A stretch of 8,065 nt of DNA from Candidatus Saccharibacteria bacterium UBA5145 (GTDB taxonomy: Bacteria > Patescibacteriota > Saccharimonadia > Saccharimonadales > UBA4665), in assembly GCA_002413865.1 (NCBI GenBank), contig DHXX01000017.1:52363-60427 (forward strand), given 5' to 3'. This document shows positions 1 to 5,275 of this stretch, piece after piece. Made by a program: the position numbers and the translations under genes. The notes under the pieces were generated by a model that was not told where the DNA came from, ran no database searches, and saw only the letters and a list, made by a program, of their open reading frames with translations. Positions within the stretch are counted from its first letter, which is position 1, and each line of letters starts with the position of its first letter.

Positions 1-23
1 AATTCCTAGTTCCTAATTCCTAG
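1..23. repeat. Heptanucleotide tandem repeat, about 3.3 copies, cut by window edge
   Basis: Three consecutive 7-mers are visible: AATTCCT, AGTTCCT and AATTCCT, followed by AG (read on minus: TAGGAAT / TAGGAAC / TAGGAAT). The array contains the parA stop codon (20-22) and reaches the window edge, so its true length is unknown. On the minus strand each unit carries AGGA, so the array could also provide ribosome-binding sequence for a gene downstream of parA. That function is inference. Confidence 0.6.
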
Positions 24-778
24 ACGAGGCGGTCGCGGACTTCGCGGGCCAGCGCCTTATACGAGCGAGCGCCCTTGCTCCAACGGTCGTGTTCGAAGAT
101 GGTTCGGCCATAACTGGGGGCTTCGGCCAGACGAATGTTGCGCGGAATCAACGTTTTGAACAGCTTGTCACCGAAGTACTTCTGAACTTCATCCCTAACC
201 TGTTCACCGAGGCTGGTCCGCTTATCGTACATAGTCAGCGCGATGCCCAATAATTCTAGTTGGGGATTAGTGCTGCGTTTGACCGCTTGGATGGTGTTCA
301 ATAATTGGCTCAAGCCTTCCAGGGCGTAATATTCGGCTTGCACCGGAATCAACACGAAGTTGGCCGCCGTCAGCGCGTTGATCGTCAGCAAACCGAGTGA
401 CGGTGGACAATCGATCAAGACCACGTCGAAACTGGCGGTTTGCAACGCTTGACTCAAGGCGAACTCGCGGTTGGCTTGGTTAACCAGGGTGACTTCCGCC
501 CCCGCCAAGTTGGAGTTGCTCGGTAAAACAAATAATTTTGCGACATTGGTTTCTTGGACCGCCGTGGCAAGTTGGGCCGCCTCGCACAAAACTTCATACA
601 TGGTTACGGCCTGGTCTTTGGCAATTCCCAGACCACTCGTCGCGTTGCCTTGCGGATCGAGATCGACGAGCAAAACTGATCGACCGCTGGTTGCCAACTG
701 GGCAGCCACGTTAATAGCGGTGGTTGTTTTGCCAACCCCTCCCTTTTGATTAACGACGGCGATTATTTTTTGTGTCAT
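20..778 (-). CDS. parA: ParA/Soj-type chromosome partitioning ATPase
   Basis: 252-residue Walker-type ATPase that in this family binds DNA non-specifically in its ATP dimer form and segregates replicated origins together with ParB and parS. The deviant Walker A motif KGGVGKTT lies at residues 12-19 with the signature lysine K12. The A' motif (DLDPQGN) is at 39-45, and Walker B (VVLIDCPPS) is at 119-127. The basic C-terminal half (residues 185-250) fits the DNA-binding face. Length and lack of an N-terminal helix-turn-helix match the short chromosomal (Soj) class rather than the long plasmid ParA class. The ATG start is supported by AGGG at 785-788, six bases upstream. The stop lies inside a heptad repeat. 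A parB gene, the usual next gene, would lie left of the window and is not seen. The assignment is secure; chromosomal rather than plasmid location is inferred from class. Confidence 0.96.
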   Translation of the reverse strand: MTQKIIAVVNQKGGVGKTTTAINVAAQLATSGRSVLLVDLDPQGNATSGLGIAKDQAVTMYEVLCEAAQLATAVQETNVAKLFVLPSNSNLAGAEVTLVNQANREFALSQALQTASFDVVLIDCPPSLGLLTINALTAANFVLIPVQAEYYALEGLSQLLNTIQAVKRSTNPQLELLGIALTMYDKRTSLGEQVRDEVQKYFGDKLFKTLIPRNIRLAEAPSYGRTIFEHDRWSKGARSYKALAREVRDRLV

Positions 779-784
779 GCTCTA

Positions 785-804
785 CCCTATTACCCTTAAG
801 TATA
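785..804 (-). promoter_or_regulatory. Probable parA -10 box and ribosome binding site
   Basis: On the minus strand TATACT (799-804) is a good -10 hexamer with TG immediately upstream, placing a start of transcription near 792. AGGG (785-788) sits six bases before the parA ATG. I could not find a convincing -35 box at 16-18 bases, so the promoter call is tentative. The leader would be only about 14 nt. Confidence 0.4.
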
Positions 805-825
805 CAGGACTTTCGCGCTTTCGCA

Positions 826-1070
826 CTAGCCCCCATTCCAACCACCGTTCGCAATTTGATCTTCGGTGACATTCTTAAAACAAGACCGCTAAAGAACTGA
901 GCTCGGCAGCCTTTGTGAGAGGACAGTCCTTGTACAAGTCAGGCTGGTGATATTTTGGCGGCGGGGGCTGGAGGTATATTAATTGAGCCGGTGGTCGAGG
1001 CGAGCTAAGCTTCGACAAGCAGCCTACTTGGTAGAACTAGCCTTATGATACTATTATTGTGCGGCTAGTT
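826..1070. other. Hairpin-rich intergenic region, possible structured RNA
   Basis: This non-coding stretch holds several nested and consecutive inverted repeats. An outer long-range stem pairs 826-834 (CTAGCCCCC) with 963-971 (GGGGGCTGG), nine pairs with one G-U on the plus strand. Inside it are CACCG/CGGTG (843-847 with 864-868), CAGCCT/AGGCTG (907-912 with 941-946) and the palindrome CTTGTACAAG (929-938). After it come GCTT/AAGC, CTAC/GTAG, and a perfect 8-bp stem AACTAGCC/GGCTAGTT (1035-1042 with 1063-1070). The outer stem's G-U pair becomes A-C on the minus strand, so a plus-strand RNA would fold better. I see no match to conserved cores of tmRNA, RNase P RNA, SRP RNA or tRNA, and no T-tract terminator on the plus strand. 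It may be an unrecognised ncRNA, protein-binding sites near parA, or chance. Confidence 0.3.
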
Positions 1071-1080
1071 AACTGATTGG

Positions 1081-1124
1081 CCATTAATTAAAAAACTCGC
1101 TCGACGTTTCAAGTTGAACGAGTT
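1081..1124 (-). terminator. Intrinsic terminator after the 40-residue gene
   Basis: Read on the minus strand, AACTCGTTCAA (1124-1114) pairs with TCGAGCGAGTT (1104-1094), with one G-U and one mismatch, around a nine-base loop. It is followed directly by a T-rich tail TTTTTAATTAA. This is the layout of a Rho-independent terminator. It lies 74 bases past the stop codon of the small gene and upstream of the parA promoter, so the two would be transcribed separately. Confidence 0.6.
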
Positions 1125-1158
1125 CTTAACATAAGTCTTCCTTGGGGGCGAGACCGTT

Positions 1159-1176
1159 CCAAAAGAGAGCTTTTGG
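1159..1176. repeat. Perfect 7-bp inverted repeat in 3' UTR of small gene
   Basis: CCAAAAG at 1159-1165 and CTTTTGG at 1170-1176 flank a 4-base loop, a compact hairpin. It lies between the small gene's stop (1198) and its terminator. No T-run follows on either strand, so it is not itself a typical terminator; an mRNA-stabilising or processing hairpin is possible. Confidence 0.4.
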
Positions 1177-1197
1177 CAGTCGAAAATTGTTCGTCGC

Positions 1198-1320
1198 TCA
1201 AGCGACGCGAAAAACCGGATCGCTCAGAATCAAACTCCGTAACGCTTCTTGACGTTTTCTGTCCTGAAAGTTCAGTTGTTTGAGTAATCGGTCGTCTTGT
1301 TTCTTTTTGTCTTTTTTCAT
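1198..1320 (-). CDS. 40-residue charged helical microprotein, paralogue of the gene at 5135-5263
   Basis: A short gene of 40 codons with ATG start and TGA stop. The N-terminus is very basic (MKKDKKKQDDR), followed by DRLLK, a charged segment rich in R, K, Q and E, and the ending LILSDPVFRVA. It aligns over its full length with the 42-residue product at 5135-5263: 23 of 40 aligned residues are identical, with one 2-residue gap near the N-terminus, and most differences are conservative (K/R, D/E, L/M, V/I). Shared residues often use different codons (DRLL is GAC-CGA-TTA-CTC here, GAT-CGG-CTG-CTC there), which points to selection on protein. No signal peptide, membrane segment or cysteine is present, so a cytoplasmic helical peptide is likely. 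A weak GAGA (1327-1330) lies six bases upstream. It has its own promoter (1486-1515) and terminator (1081-1124). I do not recognise the family; function unknown. Confidence 0.8.
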   Translation of the reverse strand: MKKDKKKQDDRLLKQLNFQDRKRQEALRSLILSDPVFRVA

Positions 1321-1393
1321 TTTAGTTCTCGCTGGTTATTTTGTTTTTATTTTTTGTTTGTGAGCAAACTGGGCCCCTAAATTAATTGGGTGG

Positions 1394-1412
1394 CCGGTTA
1401 CTGCTTAACCGG
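1394..1412. repeat. Perfect 7-bp inverted repeat in the leader of the small gene
   Basis: CCGGTTA (1394-1400) and TAACCGG (1406-1412) surround the 5-base loop CTGCT. It lies within the predicted 5' leader of the 40-residue gene, about 75-90 bases before its start codon, and is not followed by a T-tract on either strand. It could be a regulatory hairpin or a protein-binding site. Between it and the start codon the leader is A-rich (minus strand), and I see no other gene in 1321-1713. Confidence 0.4.
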
Positions 1413-1485
1413 ATCGATTGTGGGCTAGGGCTGAAAAGAATTTATACATTGTTTTGAATCTTTTTGTTTTAGATGACCTGCCTTT

Positions 1486-1515
1486 ATTCTACATCTCCCA
1501 TAGTGCTTATGTAAA
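1486..1515 (-). promoter_or_regulatory. Sigma-70-type promoter for the 40-residue gene
   Basis: On the minus strand, TTTACA (1510-1515, five of six consensus bases) and TAGAAT (1486-1491, five of six) are separated by 18 bases. This predicts transcription starting near 1479 and a leader of about 158 nt before the ATG at 1320, long for so small a gene. A second -10-like element, TATAAA preceded by TG, lies closer to the gene at 1441-1447 but lacks a clear -35. Confidence 0.5.
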
Positions 1516-1695
1516 GCTTTTTTTAATTAGCTGAACACTAAATAATGAAGCCGGTTTTGGGGGTATTGGATTAGGTTCTATTTTTGAGTACATAATCAAC
1601 AATCGCGCTGCCCCTAACCGGCGTGGCGCAACGTGATTAATCCCGCCGGCGGCACACTTACCGGCCTAAATACTAGTGGTGGCGCGAGGCCGGAG

Positions 1696-1704
1696 TGCTA
1701 CAAT
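1696..1704 (+). promoter_or_regulatory. Extended -10 promoter just before the 1714 start codon
   Basis: TGCTACAAT is an extended -10 element (TG, one base, then TACAAT). No good -35 is visible 16-18 bases upstream, as is common for extended -10 promoters. Transcription would begin around 1711-1714, so the mRNA of the downstream gene would have essentially no leader. The only SD-like bases, AGG at 1708-1710, are just three bases from the ATG, too close to act normally. The rest of 1516-1695 shows no gene or clear element. Confidence 0.45.
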
Positions 1705-1713
1705 GTTAGGCAT

Positions 1714-2550
1714 ATGCAATGGCCGCGCCGCGCACGCTTATTTGGGATTCGCCTGGCTATCTGTTTGGTGCTGTTGGGGGCCGCTTATATAGCGCTCTTT
1801 GGCCTCCGGCCAGTCGCCAAGCCGGCCCTAATTACCCCGACTCAAAAGCTCGCCAGCTTGCGGGCGGCGCTCGATGAAAGCTACCTGGCCGGCAATAGTC
1901 TGGCTGGTTTTAGCCAGTCGGATGGCGCCGCTTTTCAGTCGCTCGATAATTCGCGGCTGCAGTTCGAAAAAGCGACCAACCGACTGCAAACTGCCCTGAG
2001 CGCCGCCCCACCGGCCACGATCGCACCGTTCAAGCCGGCGCTCGTGACGGTCATCGACCGGAGTCATCAAGCCACTCAATCATACCGCGCCCACTTCGCG
2101 GTACTCGCCCAACCAATCAGCTACAACCCCTCGGCCGATCTCGGAGCGTTGGCGCTCGATACCGACTTTTCTAAAGTGGCAACCCGGGCTAGCGCGGCCC
2201 AAAAAGGTCTGCTCAAAGCCGCCGACAATCAAACGACCGTGACGGCTACCGCCAGCGGTCTGAGCGTCCAGAACGAAAATGGTCCGGCGTCGCTCCTAGA
2301 GCAAACAACCCGGACTGTCCTGCGCGCCGAGGCCGCCTGCCTAGGCCAATTGAGCGCCCAGGCCAGCGCCCAGCAGACGGTCGCCGCCACCCAAACCCGC
2401 GCCCAGTGCATCGACGGTTATCCGGCTTTGCGCCTAGCAGCCATCCAAAACGTCACCCAAACTGCCTGGAGTAGCGACTATCAAAGCTACATGCAGCGCA
2501 CGGTGCCGGCCCTGCTCCGCCAGCTCGACCAGCTCATCAAAAGTAAATAA
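1714..2550 (+). CDS. Membrane-anchored extracytoplasmic protein of unknown function
   Basis: 278 residues from the ATG at 1714. The frame stays open to a GTG at 1633, but the extra 27 residues do not look like a leader, and the extended -10 element lies inside that stretch. The N-terminus is MQWPRRAR, then one hydrophobic segment at about 12-30 (IRLAICLVLLGAAYIALFG): a positive-inside signal anchor, so the remainder should face outward. Residues 40-130 and 155-275 are Ala/Gln/Leu-rich and likely mostly helical. Two cysteines in the external part, C209 and C232, could form a disulfide. It resembles no enzyme family I know and has no visible catalytic motif. It converges with the surface-protein operon, with only 7 bases between stop codons and no terminator visible in the gap. 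The call as a real gene is firm; function is unknown. Confidence 0.8.
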   Translation: MQWPRRARLFGIRLAICLVLLGAAYIALFGLRPVAKPALITPTQKLASLRAALDESYLAGNSLAGFSQSDGAAFQSLDNSRLQFEKATNRLQTALSAAPPATIAPFKPALVTVIDRSHQATQSYRAHFAVLAQPISYNPSADLGALALDTDFSKVATRASAAQKGLLKAADNQTTVTATASGLSVQNENGPASLLEQTTRTVLRAEAACLGQLSAQASAQQTVAATQTRAQCIDGYPALRLAAIQNVTQTAWSSDYQSYMQRTVPALLRQLDQLIKSK

Positions 2551-2557
2551 CTGGTTC

Positions 2558-3253
2558 CTAGTCCAGATTGCCGGTCTTGATACTGCCATCGCTAGCGAAT
2601 TTGGGGTAAGCCGTCGAGGCTTCGTCGCCCTCTTTGATAGTGGTCGTTTGACCGGTACCGATATCGTAGGAGCGGGTTTGCCAGGTCGCGGTAAGCGTGA
2701 ATTGTTCGGCGTAGATGACTTGCCGGCCGTCAGTACTAGACCGGACGGACGGGTTGGGGTCGGCGGTGACTTGGGTGACTTGCAGGCCATCGAAGTAAAA
2801 TATCTGCCAGCGATCGTCGAGCCAGCTTTCCCAAGTGACAGTATTTTGATAAATGAAGGGGTTCTGGTTGGTGCCGGCCGAGGTAACCTGGGTCAGCGCG
2901 CCCGTCAAGACGTCATAAACGAAGATTTGCCCGGCGCCCTCGATTTGGCCTTGCCAGGCGACAAATTCACCGCTGACAACCGGGTGCAAGTGGCTGTAGG
3001 CGGCGGCGGTGAGAAATACCTGGTGGCCTTGGTAGTTGTAATAGATCTGCTGATAGCCGGCGACCGTGGCAGTACCGACGTCGAGGGAGTTTGTCTGGAG
3101 ATAGACGGCTAGCTCGTTGCTGGTCGGCGGGGCGTCGGCCTGGACGAGGTTATGGACGCCGAATAGCAGCCCCAGACTGACCAGCAGGGGCAGCAGCCAG
3201 TTACCAGCGACCCGGCGCAGTCGTCGGCTGGCGCGGGCGCTCAATCGGACCAT
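2558..3253 (-). CDS. Exported TolB-like beta-propeller-repeat protein
   Basis: 231 residues. The basic N-terminus (MVRLSARASRRLRR) is followed by a hydrophobic stretch at about 19-33 and a plausible signal peptidase site near residues 38-41 (VQADA), so the product is exported or membrane-anchored. The remainder shows about three propeller-like repeats: around 85-125 (FVAWQG, then IFVYDVLTGALTQVTS), 126-165 (VTWESW, then IFYFDGLQVTQVTA) and 166-206 (VIYAEQ, then SYDIGTGQTTTI). The pattern 'buried aromatic strand, I-F-x-Y-D, turn, T-Q-V-T' is that of TolB/WD40-like blades. Closed propellers usually need six or seven blades, so this protein is short and may assemble with copies of itself or be a derived fragment. 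Its ATG overlaps the end of the upstream 597-residue gene by 13 bases, implying translational coupling. It is the last gene of the cluster, and no terminator is seen after it. Confidence 0.82.
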   Translation of the reverse strand: MVRLSARASRRLRRVAGNWLLPLLVSLGLLFGVHNLVQADAPPTSNELAVYLQTNSLDVGTATVAGYQQIYYNYQGHQVFLTAAAYSHLHPVVSGEFVAWQGQIEGAGQIFVYDVLTGALTQVTSAGTNQNPFIYQNTVTWESWLDDRWQIFYFDGLQVTQVTADPNPSVRSSTDGRQVIYAEQFTLTATWQTRSYDIGTGQTTTIKEGDEASTAYPKFASDGSIKTGNLD

Positions 3254-5034
3254 GCGAATCCTTGGTCGGCGCCGTCCTGGAAAAACTCACCGTGGCGAAG
3301 TTCTTGGCTGAGGTTTGGCAGCGTGACGAGCGACGGACACTGGTTATACAGACTGAGCGGTAGGCCGGTCGACTCGACCATCCGGAAACTGTACTGGCTG
3401 CCCGGGGCGGCGCTATTATTCTTGATCAGAAAATCATACTCGCCCGTTTGGCCGGTGGCGATGGCGTTGGTGTTGTTGCCGGAGGCGGCCGATTTGCTAA
3501 ATCTTTCCAGGATTGACGAGGCCGGCGATAACTGGCTGGCCGTCAGCTGGGTGCCGTCGGTGACGGTGTTGGTGCCGTAGGTCCAAACGCCGCCGCCACC
3601 GGAGGCACCGACGTCGGTCCAGCTATCGGTCGTACAAACACCGTCGGTGCCCTGTTTATACTGCAGTTTGAACTGAATGCTACTGGCCGGTAGAGCCTGG
3701 GCGCTGACCAATAGCTGAGTGCGTAAGCGTAGCTGAGTGCCCGTATCGGGCGCTTTATAGGGCACCGGCACGGCCGGTAACATGGTGTTCTGGGCCAAAT
3801 TGAGGGCCCCGGTTGGCCAAGCGTCGGTCGTATTCTCGGAGTTAACGTCTATGAACCAGCGATAAGCTTGGAGAACGAAACTGACTTTTTGGGCGATGAC
3901 GACGTTGAAATACGGCGGAATACTGCTAACCGAGTTAAAACCGACGGTCACGACGTGAATGTGGGACTGGTCGGCGTTAGTAAAACCACCGTTACCTTTA
4001 CTGTTGTGGAGACTGGTCGTCGACACGCCACCACTATCCCCCGTGAATGTCGGGGCCGTGTGGGTCAGGCTGCCCAGCGAGGTCAGACTGGCGGTGGCCG
4101 CCGGGCGCAAAAATTGCTGATTGTAGGCGCCGCCGGTGCCCGAAACGACGTTCCAGCCGGAACCAGGGTCGCCGTCAAACATCGCCAGTAGAGCCACGGC
4201 CAAGGTAGCGGTATCGGCATTAGCTTGGGCCAACTGGGGTTGGACGTACGGCGGCAAGGTTGAGACGGCGGTGGTGTTGCCGGCGGCCGGGGCGGCGTGG
4301 GCATGGACGGTCTCGGCTAGAGCGGCATTGGAACCGGTACCAGTTGCACTACCGGCACTCAGAGAATTGGCCAGCGCCCCGATGGCGACACTATTGATGG
4401 CCGTGTCGGCGCCACCGGTGGCGACGGTGCTATTGACCCGAAGCATCAGATTATCTTGGGCCGAAAGCCGCGTGAAGCCGCTTGGGATACTGCCGTTGGT
4501 GTCAAACATGACGATTGCCCCGCCGGGGATGAACAGCGGGATGCCACTACCGAATTTAAGGAGCTGCAGACTGCGGTAGGCTGGTAAATCGCCGTTGCTG
4601 TCGGCGCCGACGGTCACGGTCGGCGTCGGGTGGGTGTGGGTATTGGTCGCAACCGTCGCCTGGGCGCCGTTACCATTGGCGATGACCGACGGCGCGCCGA
4701 CGGTCACCGAACTAGTTGTCGGCGTGTAAGGAGCGCCGGCGCCGCCAGTTGTGCCGTAATTGGCGACGGTGTCGCCGCGCGGAAATTTGCCGTCAAAAGT
4801 AGTGATCACCGACCAGCCGGATGGTGTCGCCCCAAAAGCCGGGTCCCAAAAAACCATCATGTTGGTACCAACGGCATTGGTGTGTAGCGGCAGATAAGCG
4901 GTGACGTTAAAAATCAAAATCAAGGCCAGAGCTCCCCCGACGACGCCAATTCGGCTATAGCGCCTTAGCCGCCGGTTGACAGCAATCAGACACGCTTGCC
5001 CGGTCAGTCGTAATTTTTGGTTTTTGACATTCAT
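3241..5034 (-). CDS. Membrane-anchored surface protein with three tail-collar-like modules
   Basis: 597 residues. A basic N-terminus and one hydrophobic segment (about 30-48) form a signal anchor. Three related modules follow, at about 58-161, 172-271 and 279-383. Each begins with a hydrophobic strand and a (P/G)SG(W/F) turn (ATPSGWS, SIPSGFT, PGSGWN), continues to a K/R-containing segment (FPRGD, LMLRVN, FLRPA), a Gly/Ser-rich stretch, an HxH motif (HTH 133-135, HAH 244-246, HIH 358-360), and ends with LPAY, LPPY or IPPY 15-18 residues later. This order resembles phage short-tail-fibre collar domains, where HxH histidines bind metal inside a trimer. Residues about 387-573 (from AYRWF, with C467 and C566) form a module I recognise from Patescibacteria exoproteins. 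There is no sortase motif or C-terminal membrane segment. A GAGG 13 bases upstream is a weak ribosome site; see the leader ORF at 5031-5057. Likely a surface adhesin or fibre component; the ligand is unknown. Confidence 0.85.
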   Translation of the reverse strand: MNVKNQKLRLTGQACLIAVNRRLRRYSRIGVVGGALALILIFNVTAYLPLHTNAVGTNMMVFWDPAFGATPSGWSVITTFDGKFPRGDTVANYGTTGGAGAPYTPTTSSVTVGAPSVIANGNGAQATVATNTHTHPTPTVTVGADSNGDLPAYRSLQLLKFGSGIPLFIPGGAIVMFDTNGSIPSGFTRLSAQDNLMLRVNSTVATGGADTAINSVAIGALANSLSAGSATGTGSNAALAETVHAHAAPAAGNTTAVSTLPPYVQPQLAQANADTATLAVALLAMFDGDPGSGWNVVSGTGGAYNQQFLRPAATASLTSLGSLTHTAPTFTGDSGGVSTTSLHNSKGNGGFTNADQSHIHVVTVGFNSVSSIPPYFNVVIAQKVSFVLQAYRWFIDVNSENTTDAWPTGALNLAQNTMLPAVPVPYKAPDTGTQLRLRTQLLVSAQALPASSIQFKLQYKQGTDGVCTTDSWTDVGASGGGGVWTYGTNTVTDGTQLTASQLSPASSILERFSKSAASGNNTNAIATGQTGEYDFLIKNNSAAPGSQYSFRMVESTGLPLSLYNQCPSLVTLPNLSQELRHGEFFQDGADQGFAWSD

Positions 5035-5057
5035 TTTGTAGGGTGAACCTCAGCCAT
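5031..5057 (-). CDS. Possible 8-residue leader ORF coupled to the 597-residue gene
   Basis: On the minus strand an ATG at 5057 opens the reading frame MAEVHPTK, and its TGA overlaps the ATG of the 597-residue gene as ATGA. An AAGAG (5065-5069) lies seven bases before it, better placed than the GAGG before the main start (13 bases). Ribosomes finishing here could restart on the main gene. It may be a coincidence in a short leader; no codon pattern suggests attenuation. Confidence 0.25.
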   Translation of the reverse strand: MAEVHPTK

Positions 5058-5082
5058 TGCAAAACTCTTATACTAATGCAAT
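5056..5082. promoter_or_regulatory. Inverted repeat over predicted transcription start
   Basis: ATTGCA (5056-5061) and TGCAAT (5077-5082) form perfect 6-base arms separated by 15 bases. The right arm overlaps the -10 box (5081-5086), and the predicted start (about 5074) falls between the arms. This is where a repressor operator would lie, or the transcript could form a weak 5' hairpin. Only the symmetry is seen; the role is inference. Confidence 0.25.
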
Positions 5083-5109
5083 CATACCATTTGCCACGGC
5101 AGTTTGAAA
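5081..5109 (-). promoter_or_regulatory. Extended -10 promoter internal to the surface operon
   Basis: Minus strand TGGTATGAT (5081-5089) is an extended -10 element with TATGAT matching five of six consensus bases. TTTCAA (5104-5109) stands 17 bases upstream as a weak -35 (three of six). It lies in the 100-base gap between the microprotein gene and the 597-residue gene, and would let the latter and the propeller gene be transcribed independently. Predicted start near 5074 gives a leader of about 40 nt. Confidence 0.5.
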
Positions 5110-5134
5110 GTTGCTCTTCCCTGTTCAAGGCGAC

Positions 5135-5263
5135 TCAGGCGATCGAAAATAGCGGGTCGCTCATGATCAGCCGGCGCAGGATTTCTTGCTGGCGACGTTC
5201 GCGCAGCGGCAAGCGTTTGAGCAGCCGATCTTCCTGTGGTTTTTTGTTTTTGTCTTGCTTCAC
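5135..5263 (-). CDS. 42-residue charged helical microprotein, paralogue of the gene at 1198-1320
   Basis: 42 codons with GTG start and TGA stop. The start is fixed by a strong AGGAG (5273-5277) nine bases upstream, which overlaps the TAG stop of the giant gene; 12 bases separate the two reading frames, so translation is probably coupled. The protein begins MKQDKNKKPQEDRLLKRL, continues with an Arg/Gln/Glu-rich helix (LRERRQQEILRR) and ends LIMSDPLFSIA. It matches the product at 1198-1320 along its full length, with the shared core DRLLKxL, R, QE, LRxLI, SDPxF and a final alanine. No signal peptide, membrane segment or cysteine is present although both neighbours are exported, so it should stay in the cytoplasm. 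Possible jobs include regulating or chaperoning the surface proteins, but nothing in the sequence says which. Family not recognised. Confidence 0.85.
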   Translation of the reverse strand: MKQDKNKKPQEDRLLKRLPLRERRQQEILRRLIMSDPLFSIA

Positions 5264-5275
5264 TATTATGGTCTC

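Noticed and set aside
750..872. Minus-strand 40-codon ORF overlapping the parA promoter and start
   Set aside because: No ribosome site, it would run through the parA -10 box, and unlike the two microproteins it has no second copy here.
961..1070. GGGGGCTGG as a possible tmRNA 5' end
   Set aside because: No matching 3' acceptor end with a T-arm or tag reading frame was found downstream on that strand.
1633..1713. GTG-initiated 27-residue extension of the membrane protein
   Set aside because: No ribosome site; the extension is not signal-like, and an extended -10 element lies within it just before a good ATG and signal anchor.
2648..3311. Plus-strand ORFs of 154 and 64 codons opposite the propeller gene
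   Set aside because: The minus-strand protein has a signal sequence and propeller repeats; the opposite frames look like shadow translations.
3868..4887. Plus-strand ORFs of 85-147 codons opposite the collar-protein gene
   Set aside because: They lack ribosome sites and recognisable features, while the minus strand has a coherent multi-domain protein across the same bases.
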